Assembly (NCBI GenBank): GCA_028278625.1 | Contig: JANQDY010000257.1 | Span: forward strand, 1-47,047 | Direction of reading: 5' to 3' | DNA from: Thermodesulfobacteriota bacterium | GTDB taxonomy: Bacteria > Desulfobacterota > DSM-4660 > Desulfatiglandales > Desulfatiglandaceae | Length of the DNA stretch: 47,047 bases | Shown: in pieces, positions 1 through 7,223 of the stretch | Position numbering within the stretch: position 1 is the first letter of the stretch | Layout of the letters: each line of letters starts with the position of its first letter | Program-made: the position numbers and the translations under genes | The notes under the pieces: model-generated | Told to the model about the DNA's origin: nothing | What the model saw: the letters and a program-made list of their open reading frames with translations, nothing else | The model's database searches: none

Positions 1-70
1 TGATTCTTCTACTTTTATTTTCCCTGACTATTTCCGGGTAGGTAGACTATCTTGGGATTTTGGATAGGAC

Positions 71-229
71 TTAGGGGAAATTTGCGCGCTTATCTACAGC
101 TTTGAGGAGTGCTTCTTCATCCGCGGGATCTATAGTAAACACATTGATCAAAACAACAGAATCTTCCTCTTTAGATCGCATTTGATCTTGCAGGCTAACT
201 TTTTCATTGAGTTCTTTGAAAACGAGCAT
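71..229 (-). CDS. truncated antibiotic-biosynthesis-monooxygenase (ABM)-like small protein
   Basis: A 52-residue frame starts at an ATG preceded by AAGGGGA. It is the fourth gene of the marR operon, 23 nt after the membrane protein. Residues 24-50 (VLINVFTIDPADEEALLKA) look like the first beta strand and helix of an ABM/dimeric alpha-beta barrel domain, which normally spans about 95 residues. A TAA codon follows ANFP, and I cannot read the rest of the fold in any frame down to the window edge. It is therefore either a degraded 3' end or a genuinely short protein. Family assignment by eye is moderate; activity is doubtful. Confidence 0.45.
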   Translation of the reverse strand: MLVFKELNEKVSLQDQMRSKEEDSVVLINVFTIDPADEEALLKAVDKRANFP

Positions 230-252
230 ATGTATCCCCTTTTTCTATATTC

Positions 253-693
253 TCAAGAACGAAGCCGTCCGCTGAGCCTCAATCCATCACGGATATTAAA
301 ACCCAGTATTAACAAAGTTATTCCTCCGGCGACGATCTCGATTATTTGTAAGATATAAAATTTAGTGCCAAATGATTCATTTGATGCCCACATATCTAAA
401 AAAATCGTGGTTGGTAAAAGGACAAAAATGCAGATTAAAACAACTATTGGCATGCTTTTTCTCTTTTTCTCCACTAACAGTCCTTTTCGCGATTTTGACA
501 GGAAAAATCCAGTTCCCTCGGCGATGGCGATTGCCGGAATGAGTATCAACAAACCCGGTAAGACAATCAAGTTCTTAACTGTCGATATGACCTCTCTTGA
601 ACAAAAGATCTCAACAAGAAGTGTTGAAGAAAAAAAACTCGCAATTGTGAGTGTTGCGATAAATCCTGCGGCAAGGTGAACCTTATTAATCAT
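253..693 (-). CDS. small four-helix integral membrane protein of unknown function
   Basis: A 146-residue hydrophobic protein with about four predicted membrane helices: near residues 5-28, 40-60, 80-100 and 113-133. Basic loops such as KSRKG and EKKRK lie between helices 2 and 3. The internal ATG at 693 is chosen over an upstream ATG at 735 because AGGAG sits seven nt before it and because the longer form would overlap the DUF169 gene. Spacing of about 20 nt on both sides places it in the marR-DUF169-membrane-ABM operon. I do not recognise a named family. The helices and paired transcription suggest a membrane partner of the neighbouring DUF169 or ABM proteins, which is inference only. Confidence 0.75.
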   Translation of the reverse strand: MINKVHLAAGFIATLTIASFFSSTLLVEIFCSREVISTVKNLIVLPGLLILIPAIAIAEGTGFFLSKSRKGLLVEKKRKSMPIVVLICIFVLLPTTIFLDMWASNESFGTKFYILQIIEIVAGGITLLILGFNIRDGLRLSGRLRS

Positions 694-712
694 ATCAAAT
701 CTCCTACTTGGT

Positions 713-1549
713 TTAGGAATTTTGACCCCAAGCATTTTTACTTCTTACAATTTTTTTCTGAACGGTTTCCCAAGACCTTGTTGTTAGAAAAGATTCGCCG
801 TAGCGTTGGAGCATGTCTTTAAACATTTGGAATGGAATTGTAAACGAGAGTTCATCAGTTTTAAAAAACATTCTGGCTGAAGCATCCCAGCCACCGATTA
901 CCGCCTTATTTTTTCCTTTTACCAAGTAGTGCAGTGGCCATGCTACAATACTCCCGCATCCGGCTCCCCACGGGGATACAACCACTTCTGGATCATTCGT
1001 TACAAAAGCCGCCAGTTGGTGCAAACCGCTTAATGACTCTGGACGAGAAAAAAAAAGAACCAGTTCCGGAGCTTCATCATCTGAGAATTCGCTAATTGGT
1101 TTAACAACACAATACTTTTTGGGTGCGGGTCTGGGATCAACGTATTCGAAAATTCGTCTAAGATCGTCCGGCGAATCACAATACAGCTCCCCCTCGGTCC
1201 AGTTAGGAATGCCAGTCGAAACATAGTTGATAATGGTTTCGGTTTGAGGCTTGTTAAATCCAAGCCAAAACGCCCCTCCGGCGCATCCGAATTGCTCGGC
1301 GGAAAAATACGCGACACTTTGTTTTTTTCTGGCTCGCCAGATGTGCCCCATCACACATGAGAATTGGCCGAACACCTTTTGCCAGTCGATATCGTTCTTC
1401 ATTTCTTTTTCCCGTGTGGGCAAATCAATAGGCTTAGGCGCAAAGCCTTGGGTCAGTTTTTCATCGGTGTAATAAATCCCCATAGGTTCCTCTTCAAGGC
1501 CCAATACTGAAAGGAACGAGGTCAATGTTTTCAGTGCATTTTTTTTCAT
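713..1549 (-). CDS. DUF169 family protein
   Basis: A 278-residue protein matching the DUF169 (COG2043) pattern. It has the N-terminal LGLEEEPMGIYYT, a central FSCVMGHIWRARKK followed by a Gly/Cys-rich FGCAGGAFWLGF, a mid-region VLFFSRPESLSGLHQLA, and a late WGAGCGSIVAWPL. Conserved cysteines at about residues 64, 89 and 198 hint at metal or cofactor binding, but no reaction is established for the family. Start: ATG with AGAGGGA six nt upstream. It lies 25 nt downstream of the marR stop and 19 nt before the membrane-protein gene, so all are probably cotranscribed and MarR-controlled. DUF169 genes often occur in anaerobes next to transport or redox genes; the specific role here is unknown. Confidence 0.85.
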   Translation of the reverse strand: MKKNALKTLTSFLSVLGLEEEPMGIYYTDEKLTQGFAPKPIDLPTREKEMKNDIDWQKVFGQFSCVMGHIWRARKKQSVAYFSAEQFGCAGGAFWLGFNKPQTETIINYVSTGIPNWTEGELYCDSPDDLRRIFEYVDPRPAPKKYCVVKPISEFSDDEAPELVLFFSRPESLSGLHQLAAFVTNDPEVVVSPWGAGCGSIVAWPLHYLVKGKNKAVIGGWDASARMFFKTDELSFTIPFQMFKDMLQRYGESFLTTRSWETVQKKIVRSKNAWGQNS

Positions 1550-1574
1550 TGTATCCCTCTGAATTTATGTATAT

Positions 1575-2024
1575 TTACAGTCTTTCAAGAATTTTTTTAA
1601 TTGTTTGAATAACTGTTTTGAGTTCTTTTTCGTCTATTCCCTTTGAAACACTGTTGGACCAATCGATGTGCAGTTTTGTTACTTGATCAAGTAGGCTACG
1701 CCCCTGTTTTGTCAATTTCACAAGTTTTGCACGCCTATGATTTGGATTGTCATGAAAATCAACGAATCCCTTACTCTTCAACACATGGGATGTTCGTCTA
1801 ACACTTTGCCGGGTTAAACCCATGTTTCTGGCGATTTGCGCCACAGGCAAGGGCTCTTCATCGATAGCACCGAGCACTTGCCAAAGGGCACTTGTAATGC
1901 CCAGATCTTTTGTCAACCGGTCCCCGGCAGCAATCAATCGTCCGTTGAATCGAAATGTTTCTAAGATTAACTGTGTAAATGCCTCTCCAGACGCCGATGG
2001 TGATACATGCTCTTGTTTGTCCAT
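1575..2024 (-). CDS. MarR family transcriptional regulator
   Basis: A 149-residue MarR-type winged-helix protein. The recognition region reads VAQIARNMGLTRQSVRRTSHVL (residues about 69-90, shown only as the HTH core), followed by the wing with DNPNHRRAKLVKLTKQGR, the classic MarR wing signature with paired arginines. Long N- and C-terminal helices provide dimerisation. No Shine-Dalgarno precedes the ATG at 2024. A TTGACA/TAGCAT promoter would start the transcript almost at this ATG, so translation may be leaderless. Palindromic sites overlap promoter and start codon, indicating autorepression. It heads the operon with DUF169, membrane and ABM-like genes. MarR proteins generally respond to small phenolic or oxidant ligands; the ligand here is unknown. 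Confidence 0.9.
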   Translation of the reverse strand: MDKQEHVSPSASGEAFTQLILETFRFNGRLIAAGDRLTKDLGITSALWQVLGAIDEEPLPVAQIARNMGLTRQSVRRTSHVLKSKGFVDFHDNPNHRRAKLVKLTKQGRSLLDQVTKLHIDWSNSVSKGIDEKELKTVIQTIKKILERL

Positions 2025-2059
2025 GACAGCATGCTAACAACATGACAGAATGCTGTCAA
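2024..2059 (-). promoter_or_regulatory. marR promoter with overlapping paired MarR operator sites
   Basis: On the minus strand TTGACA (2059-2054) is followed after 17 nt by TAGCAT (2036-2031), a plausible sigma70 promoter whose start point would fall at or beside the marR ATG (2024-2022). A perfect palindrome TGACAGAATGCTGTCA (2043-2058; 6-bp arms, 4-bp centre) covers the -35. A second, imperfect copy TGACAGCATGCTAACA (2024-2039) lies 19 bp away on the same face and covers the -10 and start codon. Two such sites over a promoter are typical of MarR autorepression. The link to this MarR is inferred from position. Confidence 0.6.
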
Positions 2060-2357
2060 GAAAAATTCGCACCTTTTTTAAATAAATTGGAATACCGAAA
2101 TGATAGCCTATTGATTTTACTGAAATTCCTTGTTGTGGGATGATTTCAAATTCATGACTTGACAAACGTCCCTGCAACCAGACAAGCTTTCCTGAAGTTT
2201 CAAAATCTATCAGGTATTCCTCTGTCTTCTCGCTTGTGTCAAAGGTCACGCACGGAACATAGGTTGGTTTTGCCTGTTGAATCACAAAGCCAAAACTCAA
2301 GACCTTGCTCCAGGATTTGACATCCTTTATTCTTCCAACACCCACGAAAACATTCAT
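2034..2357 (-). CDS. OB-fold single-stranded-DNA-binding-like small protein, possibly 3'-truncated
   Basis: A 107-residue frame. Its first 75 residues resemble an SSB/OB-fold protein: MNVFVGVGRIKD, then a VLSFGFVIQ strand, a CVTFD strand and VWLQGRLSSHEFE, which matches the SSB-like beta-barrel rhythm. The second ATG (2357) is chosen because GGAG lies six nt upstream; the ATG at 2363 directly abuts it. The last 10 residues are encoded by the marR promoter/operator, so the native C-terminus may be lost. It stands between an IS remnant and the marR operon, suggesting mobile-element-associated cargo. The SSB-like call is by appearance only and could be wrong. Confidence 0.45.
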   Translation of the reverse strand: MNVFVGVGRIKDVKSWSKVLSFGFVIQQAKPTYVPCVTFDTSEKTEEYLIDFETSGKLVWLQGRLSSHEFEIIPQQGISVKSIGYHFGIPIYLKKVRIFLDSILSCC

Positions 2358-2420
2358 AGACATCTCCTCTCTAGACAGTCTGACTCAAAGCCACTTATGA
2401 GAGGAGTAAGCAGGGAAAAT

Positions 2421-3194
2421 TTAAAAGGGTTGTATAGGGATTGGAGATGATGGGAGTTCTAGAGTTATAGAGACGGTGGCTTTAAACGCAAGAGGATTTG
2501 CAATGCCTTTACTTTGGCAATAACTGATTATACTTGCCTGATAAGACGCACTATCCGCACGAAATGCCAGTATTTTCTTCCCTTTTGGCATTTGTCGCTC
2601 GCAATATTTCAAAAACTCGAGGTTCCTCGACGATGGTGCATCGTTTCCTTCACGAAATTCATCGCCAATCACCAGACCGTTTTCAGCCAAGTGGCCAACC
2701 ATCGGCATGTAACCTTTATAGCCCTTGTAGGTCATTTTCGCCGTTTCTTTCTCCGCCGCAATTCCCGTCACATCAATGTCGAGGGTATATGCTTTCACTT
2801 TTTCCGTTTTCATCGCACGTTTCAATATGCGGCGGTTCACCTCTTCAAGTCCTTCAAGGCCACCATTCTTGCCCTTACGTCGCAACCAGTCTCCTGTCGC
2901 ATCCGTCGAGGGGATTCTTTCCAATGGCAGGATTTTCCGCAAACCCTTATCTTCCCGTATCTTACGACTGTCTTCCAAAGATCGGCCACCCCCGCTGAGC
3001 ATCAAAAGAAGCGGAAAAACATGCTCACTCGACAGATAACCAGCCCCACTACCAGGTCCGGGCAAGCACTTGTCCAGAGCATCCTTCAAGCCGAGACCCA
3101 CTGCAAACTCATCCAAAAGGGCCAGACCAGCGTGCGGAGTGATCAGATCGTTCGTCGTTTCGAGCTTGAAAGGAAGCACGGTTTGTTTTATCAT
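2421..3194 (-). pseudogene. truncated IS1380-type transposase
   Basis: The N-terminal 230 residues read as an IS1380-family (DDE group 1) transposase: LITPHAGLALLDEFAVGLGL, a mid-region SSEHVFPLLLMLSGGGRSLED, the catalytic-type strand LDIDVTGIAAEK followed by YKGYKGYMPMVGHL, and ILAFRADSASYQASIISYC with a second acidic residue. Complete family members are about 430-470 residues. This one loses homology after QSKGIANPL and stops at 257, so the C-terminal catalytic glutamate region is missing and it cannot be active alone. Start: ATG beside AATGAAATGA with no strong ribosome site. Composition matches the AT-rich flank rather than the catabolic island. Confidence 0.8.
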
Positions 3195-3204
3195 TTCATT
3201 TCAT

Positions 3205-3261
3205 CTCGTTGGTTCAGGTTTTTTTGTTATTGCCTAACAAATATCAACCTGATTCAACGAG
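3205..3261. repeat. 16-bp inverted repeat (hairpin) upstream of the IS1380 transposase
   Basis: CTCGTTGGTTCAGGTT (3205-3220) pairs with AACCTGATTCAACGAG (3246-3261), 14 of 16 positions complementary, around a 25-nt AT-rich loop. It sits ten nt before the transposase start codon. It may be a subterminal IS structure, or a hairpin that blocks translation or impinging transcription from outside, as seen at the ends of several IS families. Function is inferred. Confidence 0.55.
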
Positions 3262-3393
3262 GTTTTTCAATTTATTTTTATGCAAAAACACCTTCAATCG
3301 CGGATCTTGGGAAGTGAATACCCCCGATTTTCAATGTAATCACAAATTACGCTTTGAAATGCGTCAATTTGTCAAAGAATAATGTAGGTTCTG

Positions 3394-4123
3394 TTAAAGC
3401 TTAATCCAGAAAGCTGAGTTAAGGCCTAAAACCTCCTCACATTTTTTATTGATCAAAAGATAGCGCCCTTCAAGATTTTTCATGAAAATAATATCAGGCG
3501 TGTTATCCACGATTGCCTTTAAATGGGCTTCGCTTTTCTCAAGCGCCTCTGCCGCTTTCCATCTTTCAGTGACGTCCAACAGTACAATCCGCCATTGAAC
3601 CACCGCATCGGCCTCATCCCGGTCCGCCTCGATTTCCATCCGCACTCACGGCGGCGGTTCATTTTTCTTTTGATCGGCAGCTCGATGCTTTGCTTTCGAC
3701 CGGTTCTCCCCCTCATTGTCCGGGCCGACAGAAAGGCATCCACCCATCCCGAGGCAATCAATTGCTTAAGACTCGATCTTGAAACGTGACTTCGGCCCGC
3801 CGCCAAAAAACGGCTGGCGGTCAGGTTGATGCGCGTGATGACGCCTTTATTGTTCAGGGTCAGGTATCCGCACGGCGCGAACTCGTACAGGTTCCGGTAT
3901 TCCTGGAGTAGTTGAGAGAGCTCCACCTGTGCACGTGGGAGCTCTTCATTCTGAATTTCGAGTTCGGCTTGATGGATTCTGAGTTCGTGAATCAGGTCGA
4001 GGATGTCACCGGCTCTTCAGGGAAGGGGTCCGGTTGAGACTGGATCAAACACGCCGCTTTTTACCTGAGTTTTTCGAATATAAGGGAGTTTTCTTGGTGG
4101 TCAGCTATTTTTCCGGCTTTCAT
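3394..4123 (-). pseudogene. broken PAS-domain sensor gene
   Basis: Read across three lesions this is the front half of a PAS sensor protein. It begins MKAGKIADHQENSLIFEKLR (ATG at 4123, AGGG upstream), then hits TAA at 4061-4063. It resumes in frame as KAACLIQSQPDPFPEEP, then needs a one-base shift near 4005-4010 to reach the signature DILDLIHELRIHQAELEIQN. A PAS core (YEFAPCGYLTLNNKGVITRIN) follows, then a second shift near 3645-3655 leads into VRMEIEADRDEADAV and a second PAS (NTPDIIFMKNLEGRYLLIN). It ends abruptly at a TAA without a kinase or output domain. Nonsense, two frameshifts and 3' truncation make it a pseudogene. Confidence 0.8.
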
Positions 4124-4167
4124 AGTCAACCCTTTCTCCTTTTTAATTGCAGCTTTCAGTTTCGCAT

Positions 4168-4652
4168 TCAGCCTTTGTTTTCACCGCCATCGGCCGGCTT
4201 TTTTCCACTCGGGCGCTTTGCGGATTCCAAGTTCATCCGATCGGTGATGTCCATGCAAGCGCAAGTGATCCCGACGATTTCGCGGCGGTATTGCGCAGCG
4301 GTTCGACTGTCAGATCATAAAAAAACGGCCTGCCCTTGATGGTCGTTCGAACCTGTTGCCTGCCTCCCTCCCCACTCTCCAGAACCGCGCGTTTCATGGT
4401 CGTCAACCTGGCAGCGTCTTCTTCCGGAAGCAGGTCGGCGTCCGTCTTGCCGATAACCTGCTCGTCAACAAAGCCGGAATGGGGGTTGTAGACCCAGGTG
4501 TACCGCAGTTTCCCGTCCTGGTTGAAGACGACCACCGGTGAGGCTGTCAGGGCAATCCGCATGGGCTCTTCGCTTTCACGAAGGCTCTCTTGTATCTTTT
4601 TGGCCTCCGTGATGGATACAAATGTGAGTACCGCGCCGTCAATTAGAGAAAA
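4168..4652 (-). pseudogene. 3' remnant of a PAS-containing signalling gene
   Basis: A single PAS region preceded by a linker DGAVLTFVSITEAKKIQESL, typical of PAS/CheR-like or histidine kinase architectures. It continues through ALTASPVVVFNQDGKLRYTW and GKTDADLLPEEDAARL to FFYDLTVEPLRNTAA. One base appears missing near 4280: the next frame reads EIVGITCACMDITDRMNLES and ends ENKG-stop at 4168. The 5' part has been lost where the REP-like element begins at about 4650. It ends 45 nt before the ATG of the second broken PAS gene, so the two were once adjacent genes of one signalling operon. Confidence 0.75.
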
Positions 4653-4770
4653 TGGGGGACAGAGCACGTTTTTTCTTGTTGCGGTTGGGTGTTTTCGTAA
4701 TAATAGCCGTGGCATGCCAAGACGCTCCCAAATCGTTGTGCCTAAAAAAACATGGTCTGCCCCCTATTTT
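4649..4770. repeat. REP/RAYT-like imperfect inverted-repeat element
   Basis: The left arm (4649-4674; core GGGGGACAGAGCACGTTTTTT) is complementary, with a few mismatches, to the right arm (4744-4770; core AAAAAAACATGGTCTGCCCCC), enclosing about 70 bp. GGGGACAG...CACGTTTTT-type arms are known from repeats associated with REP-associated tyrosine transposases (Y1/RAYT) in deltaproteobacteria; that identification is from memory of the motif. No transposase is encoded inside. The right edge touches the stop codon of the BKACE gene and the left edge cuts the PAS remnant, so it marks the boundary between decayed DNA and the catabolic operon. Confidence 0.6.
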
Positions 4771-5695
4771 AAAACGCCACCTTTTCCATCCCCTTCAACC
4801 CGATCATCTTCCTTGCCTCCGCCGGGGTGGCGACGGGACTTCCCAGTTCCCGGCAGATGTGGCGCATCTTGGACACGAGCTGCGCATTAGTTTCCGCCAG
4901 CTTTCCTTTGTCGATGAGGAGGTTGTCTTCCAAACCCACCCGGACATGGCCCCCCATGGTCAGGGCCACCGCGCCCAGGCGAAATTCATTGGGCCATCCC
5001 GTGCCGATCACCGACCAGGTGTACCGGTCCCTGAAAAGGCGGTCCGCCGTGTTTTTTAGGTGAACCAGATCGTAGACCGTGGCCTGGGTCCCGCCCATTA
5101 CGCCCAGGACGAACTGCATGTGAAGGGGATATTCCAGAAAACCCTTCCGGACCAGGTAATGAGCATTGTAGAGGTGACTGGTGTCGTAGATCTCCAGTTC
5201 GGGTATGGTCCGGTTCTCCTTCATGATCGTGGTGACCTTTTCGAGAGAGGCAAAGGTGTTGGGGAAGATGTAGTCCCGGCTCCCTTCCACATAGTCCTTT
5301 TCCCAGTCGAATTTCCACTCCTTGATCCGGTCCAGAAGCGGGTGCATGGAGAAATTGATGGACCCCATATTAAGGGAGGCCAACTCCGGCTTGAACATGG
5401 AAATGGTAGCGGTCCGCTGCTCGATGGTCATGCCGGCCCCGGCTCCGGTGGTGATACCGACCACCACATCACAGCGGGACTTGATGTCCGTGATGATCTC
5501 CCGGTAGAGTTCCACATCCGCGGAGGGGCGCCCGTCCTCGGGGTCCCGGGCGTGAATGTGAACCACCGCGGCCCCCGCTTCCCGGGCCCCCACGGCCGCA
5601 TCGGAAATCTCCTTGGGGGTGATGGGGATATGGGGGCTCTGGCTGGGGAATGTAGCCGCGCCGGTCACGGCGGCCGTGACAATGACTTTTTTCAT
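4769..5695 (-). CDS. beta-keto acid cleavage enzyme (BKACE, DUF849 family)
   Basis: A 308-residue zinc TIM-barrel enzyme of the BKACE/Kce family, which condenses a beta-keto acid with acetyl-CoA and splits it to acetoacetate and a new acyl-CoA. Zinc ligands are H46 and H48 in HIHARD and E256 in RVGLEDN; R252 and D257 fill the catalytic Arg/Asp positions of the Kce prototype. VVGITTGAGAGMT (about 78-90) matches the substrate loop and PELEIYD the acidic strand. Length is normal. The ATG at 5695 has AGGAG eight nt upstream, and an upstream extension of the frame is antisense to nothing conserved. It is the last gene of the 18-gene operon, 20 nt after the flavoprotein gene. With the ketone carboxylase next door, 3-oxo acids are a sensible substrate. 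Confidence 0.9.
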   Translation of the reverse strand: MKKVIVTAAVTGAATFPSQSPHIPITPKEISDAAVGAREAGAAVVHIHARDPEDGRPSADVELYREIITDIKSRCDVVVGITTGAGAGMTIEQRTATISMFKPELASLNMGSINFSMHPLLDRIKEWKFDWEKDYVEGSRDYIFPNTFASLEKVTTIMKENRTIPELEIYDTSHLYNAHYLVRKGFLEYPLHMQFVLGVMGGTQATVYDLVHLKNTADRLFRDRYTWSVIGTGWPNEFRLGAVALTMGGHVRVGLEDNLLIDKGKLAETNAQLVSKMRHICRELGSPVATPAEARKMIGLKGMEKVAF

Positions 5696-5715
5696 GGTAT
5701 TATCTCCTTTGGGTC

Positions 5716-7107
5716 TTACGGGTTCAAGATGAGGTCCGCGCACATCATGGCGCTTCGGGCCGCACTGTTGGCGGCAAGGCCTCTTCCCTGGTAGGTGTCC
5801 CCCGCGAAGAAGAGGTTGGGGATGCCGGGGGCCCTGAGTTCGGGTTTGAACCGCCCCACCAGGCCGGGCTTGCGGGCAAGTCCGTCGCAGCCGTCCACGT
5901 AATAGGGAAGACGCCATTCCATCTTTTCCCCGATGCCAGGGAACATCTCTTTGATGTCTTCCCACATGAGTCGAAGGAGCCGCTCTCTCATAAACGGGTC
6001 CGATGCCTCGGCATGTTCGCAGACAATGTCCGTATGGAGCAGTTGTTTGCCTTTGGGCGCCACGTGGGGCGAAAAATTGGATGCCGGGAATCCCTGAAAT
6101 GGAAATCCCGTGTGTTTTGTCTTGAGTGCGGTGAAAAAGCACCGCTTGTTCGGGTTCACGACAGGTGCGGACAGGCCGATCATATAGCCGATGAGGCCCG
6201 TGATTTCATGACGGATATCTTCGATCCGCTTGCGCCACCAGCCCGGCAGCGGACTGGTGTCAGGGTTAAAATCCATGAGGGTGTTCAGCTGGTAAATCGG
6301 AAGCGCGCAGACCACCCGATCGGCATGAACCGTCCCGCTTTCCGGAAGACGGTATTCCTCCTGGTAGGGATGCTTGCGGGACGGCACCCGAACCCCGGTC
6401 GCGCGACCCTTCTCAATCACCACCTCACGCACCTCACGGTGCATCTCCAGTTGACCCCGGTTTTCCCGGACGACCTCCACCAGTCCCCGGGTGATGCCGG
6501 CCATGCCGTCCAGTGGATAGCTGGCCTGCAGAACCTGGCGCGTTTTCCGAAGATTCTCCCGAGCGATGTAGAGGACCTCCCCGGCCGCCATATCGATGGC
6601 CCCGGGAATAGTGGTCATGATCATGCCGATGTCGGTGAACAGTTCTCGAATCGAAGGCTGAGGAGTATTTTCCAGCAGCCACTCCTCCAGGGACCGGTTG
6701 TCCCATGCTTCGATTTCAGGATCCGTCATGGTCGCTATCCGCGCCAGAATATCCCTGAACGCAGCCTTGTCCGTATCGCTCATGGGGACAAGCTCCGCCA
6801 CATTCATAAACCGTTCACCGTTCCACATGTCCACGGTCTGGCTGAACGGCGCCCATCGGACCTCCTTGCCGACCCGGCGGTTCAATTCCGTGCAGCTCGC
6901 CTTTTCGCCCAATTCAATCAGATGGAGGCCTATATCAACGGTCCACCCCTTTTCAGGATATCCATCGTAGCTCATGAGTCTGCCGCCGGGTCTTGGAAAC
7001 CGATCCAGAACCAGGACATTCTGTTTTCCCTCCTTTGCCAGAATGGCGGCCACACCCAGTCCGGCGATGCCCGCGCCTACCACAATCGTGTCATATCGAT
7101 CCTGCAT
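5716..7107 (-). CDS. phytoene-desaturase-like FAD-dependent oxidoreductase
   Basis: A 463-residue flavoprotein of the CrtI/COG1233 type. The N-terminal dinucleotide-binding motif is TIVVGAGIAGLGVAAILAKEG (GxGxxG at about 11-16), followed by VLDRFPRPGGRL. The C-terminal FAD-closing motif is NLFFAGDTYQGRGLAANSAA. Such enzymes desaturate or isomerise hydrophobic alicyclic or isoprenoid substrates, but many bacterial members have no assigned substrate. The start is ATG 7107 with GGAGG eight nt upstream; the frame stays open further upstream without conserved sequence. It lies between an acyl-CoA dehydrogenase and BKACE. A second family member begins at the right end of the window. Function in carotenoid synthesis is unlikely given the context. 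Confidence 0.85.
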   Translation of the reverse strand: MQDRYDTIVVGAGIAGLGVAAILAKEGKQNVLVLDRFPRPGGRLMSYDGYPEKGWTVDIGLHLIELGEKASCTELNRRVGKEVRWAPFSQTVDMWNGERFMNVAELVPMSDTDKAAFRDILARIATMTDPEIEAWDNRSLEEWLLENTPQPSIRELFTDIGMIMTTIPGAIDMAAGEVLYIARENLRKTRQVLQASYPLDGMAGITRGLVEVVRENRGQLEMHREVREVVIEKGRATGVRVPSRKHPYQEEYRLPESGTVHADRVVCALPIYQLNTLMDFNPDTSPLPGWWRKRIEDIRHEITGLIGYMIGLSAPVVNPNKRCFFTALKTKHTGFPFQGFPASNFSPHVAPKGKQLLHTDIVCEHAEASDPFMRERLLRLMWEDIKEMFPGIGEKMEWRLPYYVDGCDGLARKPGLVGRFKPELRAPGIPNLFFAGDTYQGRGLAANSAARSAMMCADLILNP

Positions 7108-7223
7108 TCCAGATGCCTCCTTCACCTGTTTCTCTCGCGGAGTCCGCTGAGACCACAAGGATTCTTGATCAAAAAAGAACCCCCTATGATTTTGAACTGA
7201 CACCCAACATCCCATTTCCGGTT

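Larger units (their letters stand above)
2421..3261 (-). mobile_element. remnant of an IS1380-like insertion sequence
   Basis: This interval comprises the 3'-truncated transposase gene and the upstream hairpin that probably belonged to the element's leader. The distal end with the second terminal repeat is not recognisable next to 2421, consistent with deletion or replacement of the 3' half. No target-site duplication could be paired. The exact outer boundary near 3261-3300 is uncertain. Confidence 0.55.

Noticed and set aside
2514..3317. Plus-strand open frames over the transposase
   Set aside because: Antisense to a recognisable IS1380-type transposase and without motifs.
5696..6142. Upstream extension of the BKACE frame
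   Set aside because: It lies out of frame within the flavoprotein gene and the normal BKACE N-terminus with a ribosome site begins at 5695.
5060..7200. Long plus-strand open frames opposite BKACE and the flavoprotein
   Set aside because: Low-complexity translations without motifs, fully antisense to genes with intact active-site motifs.
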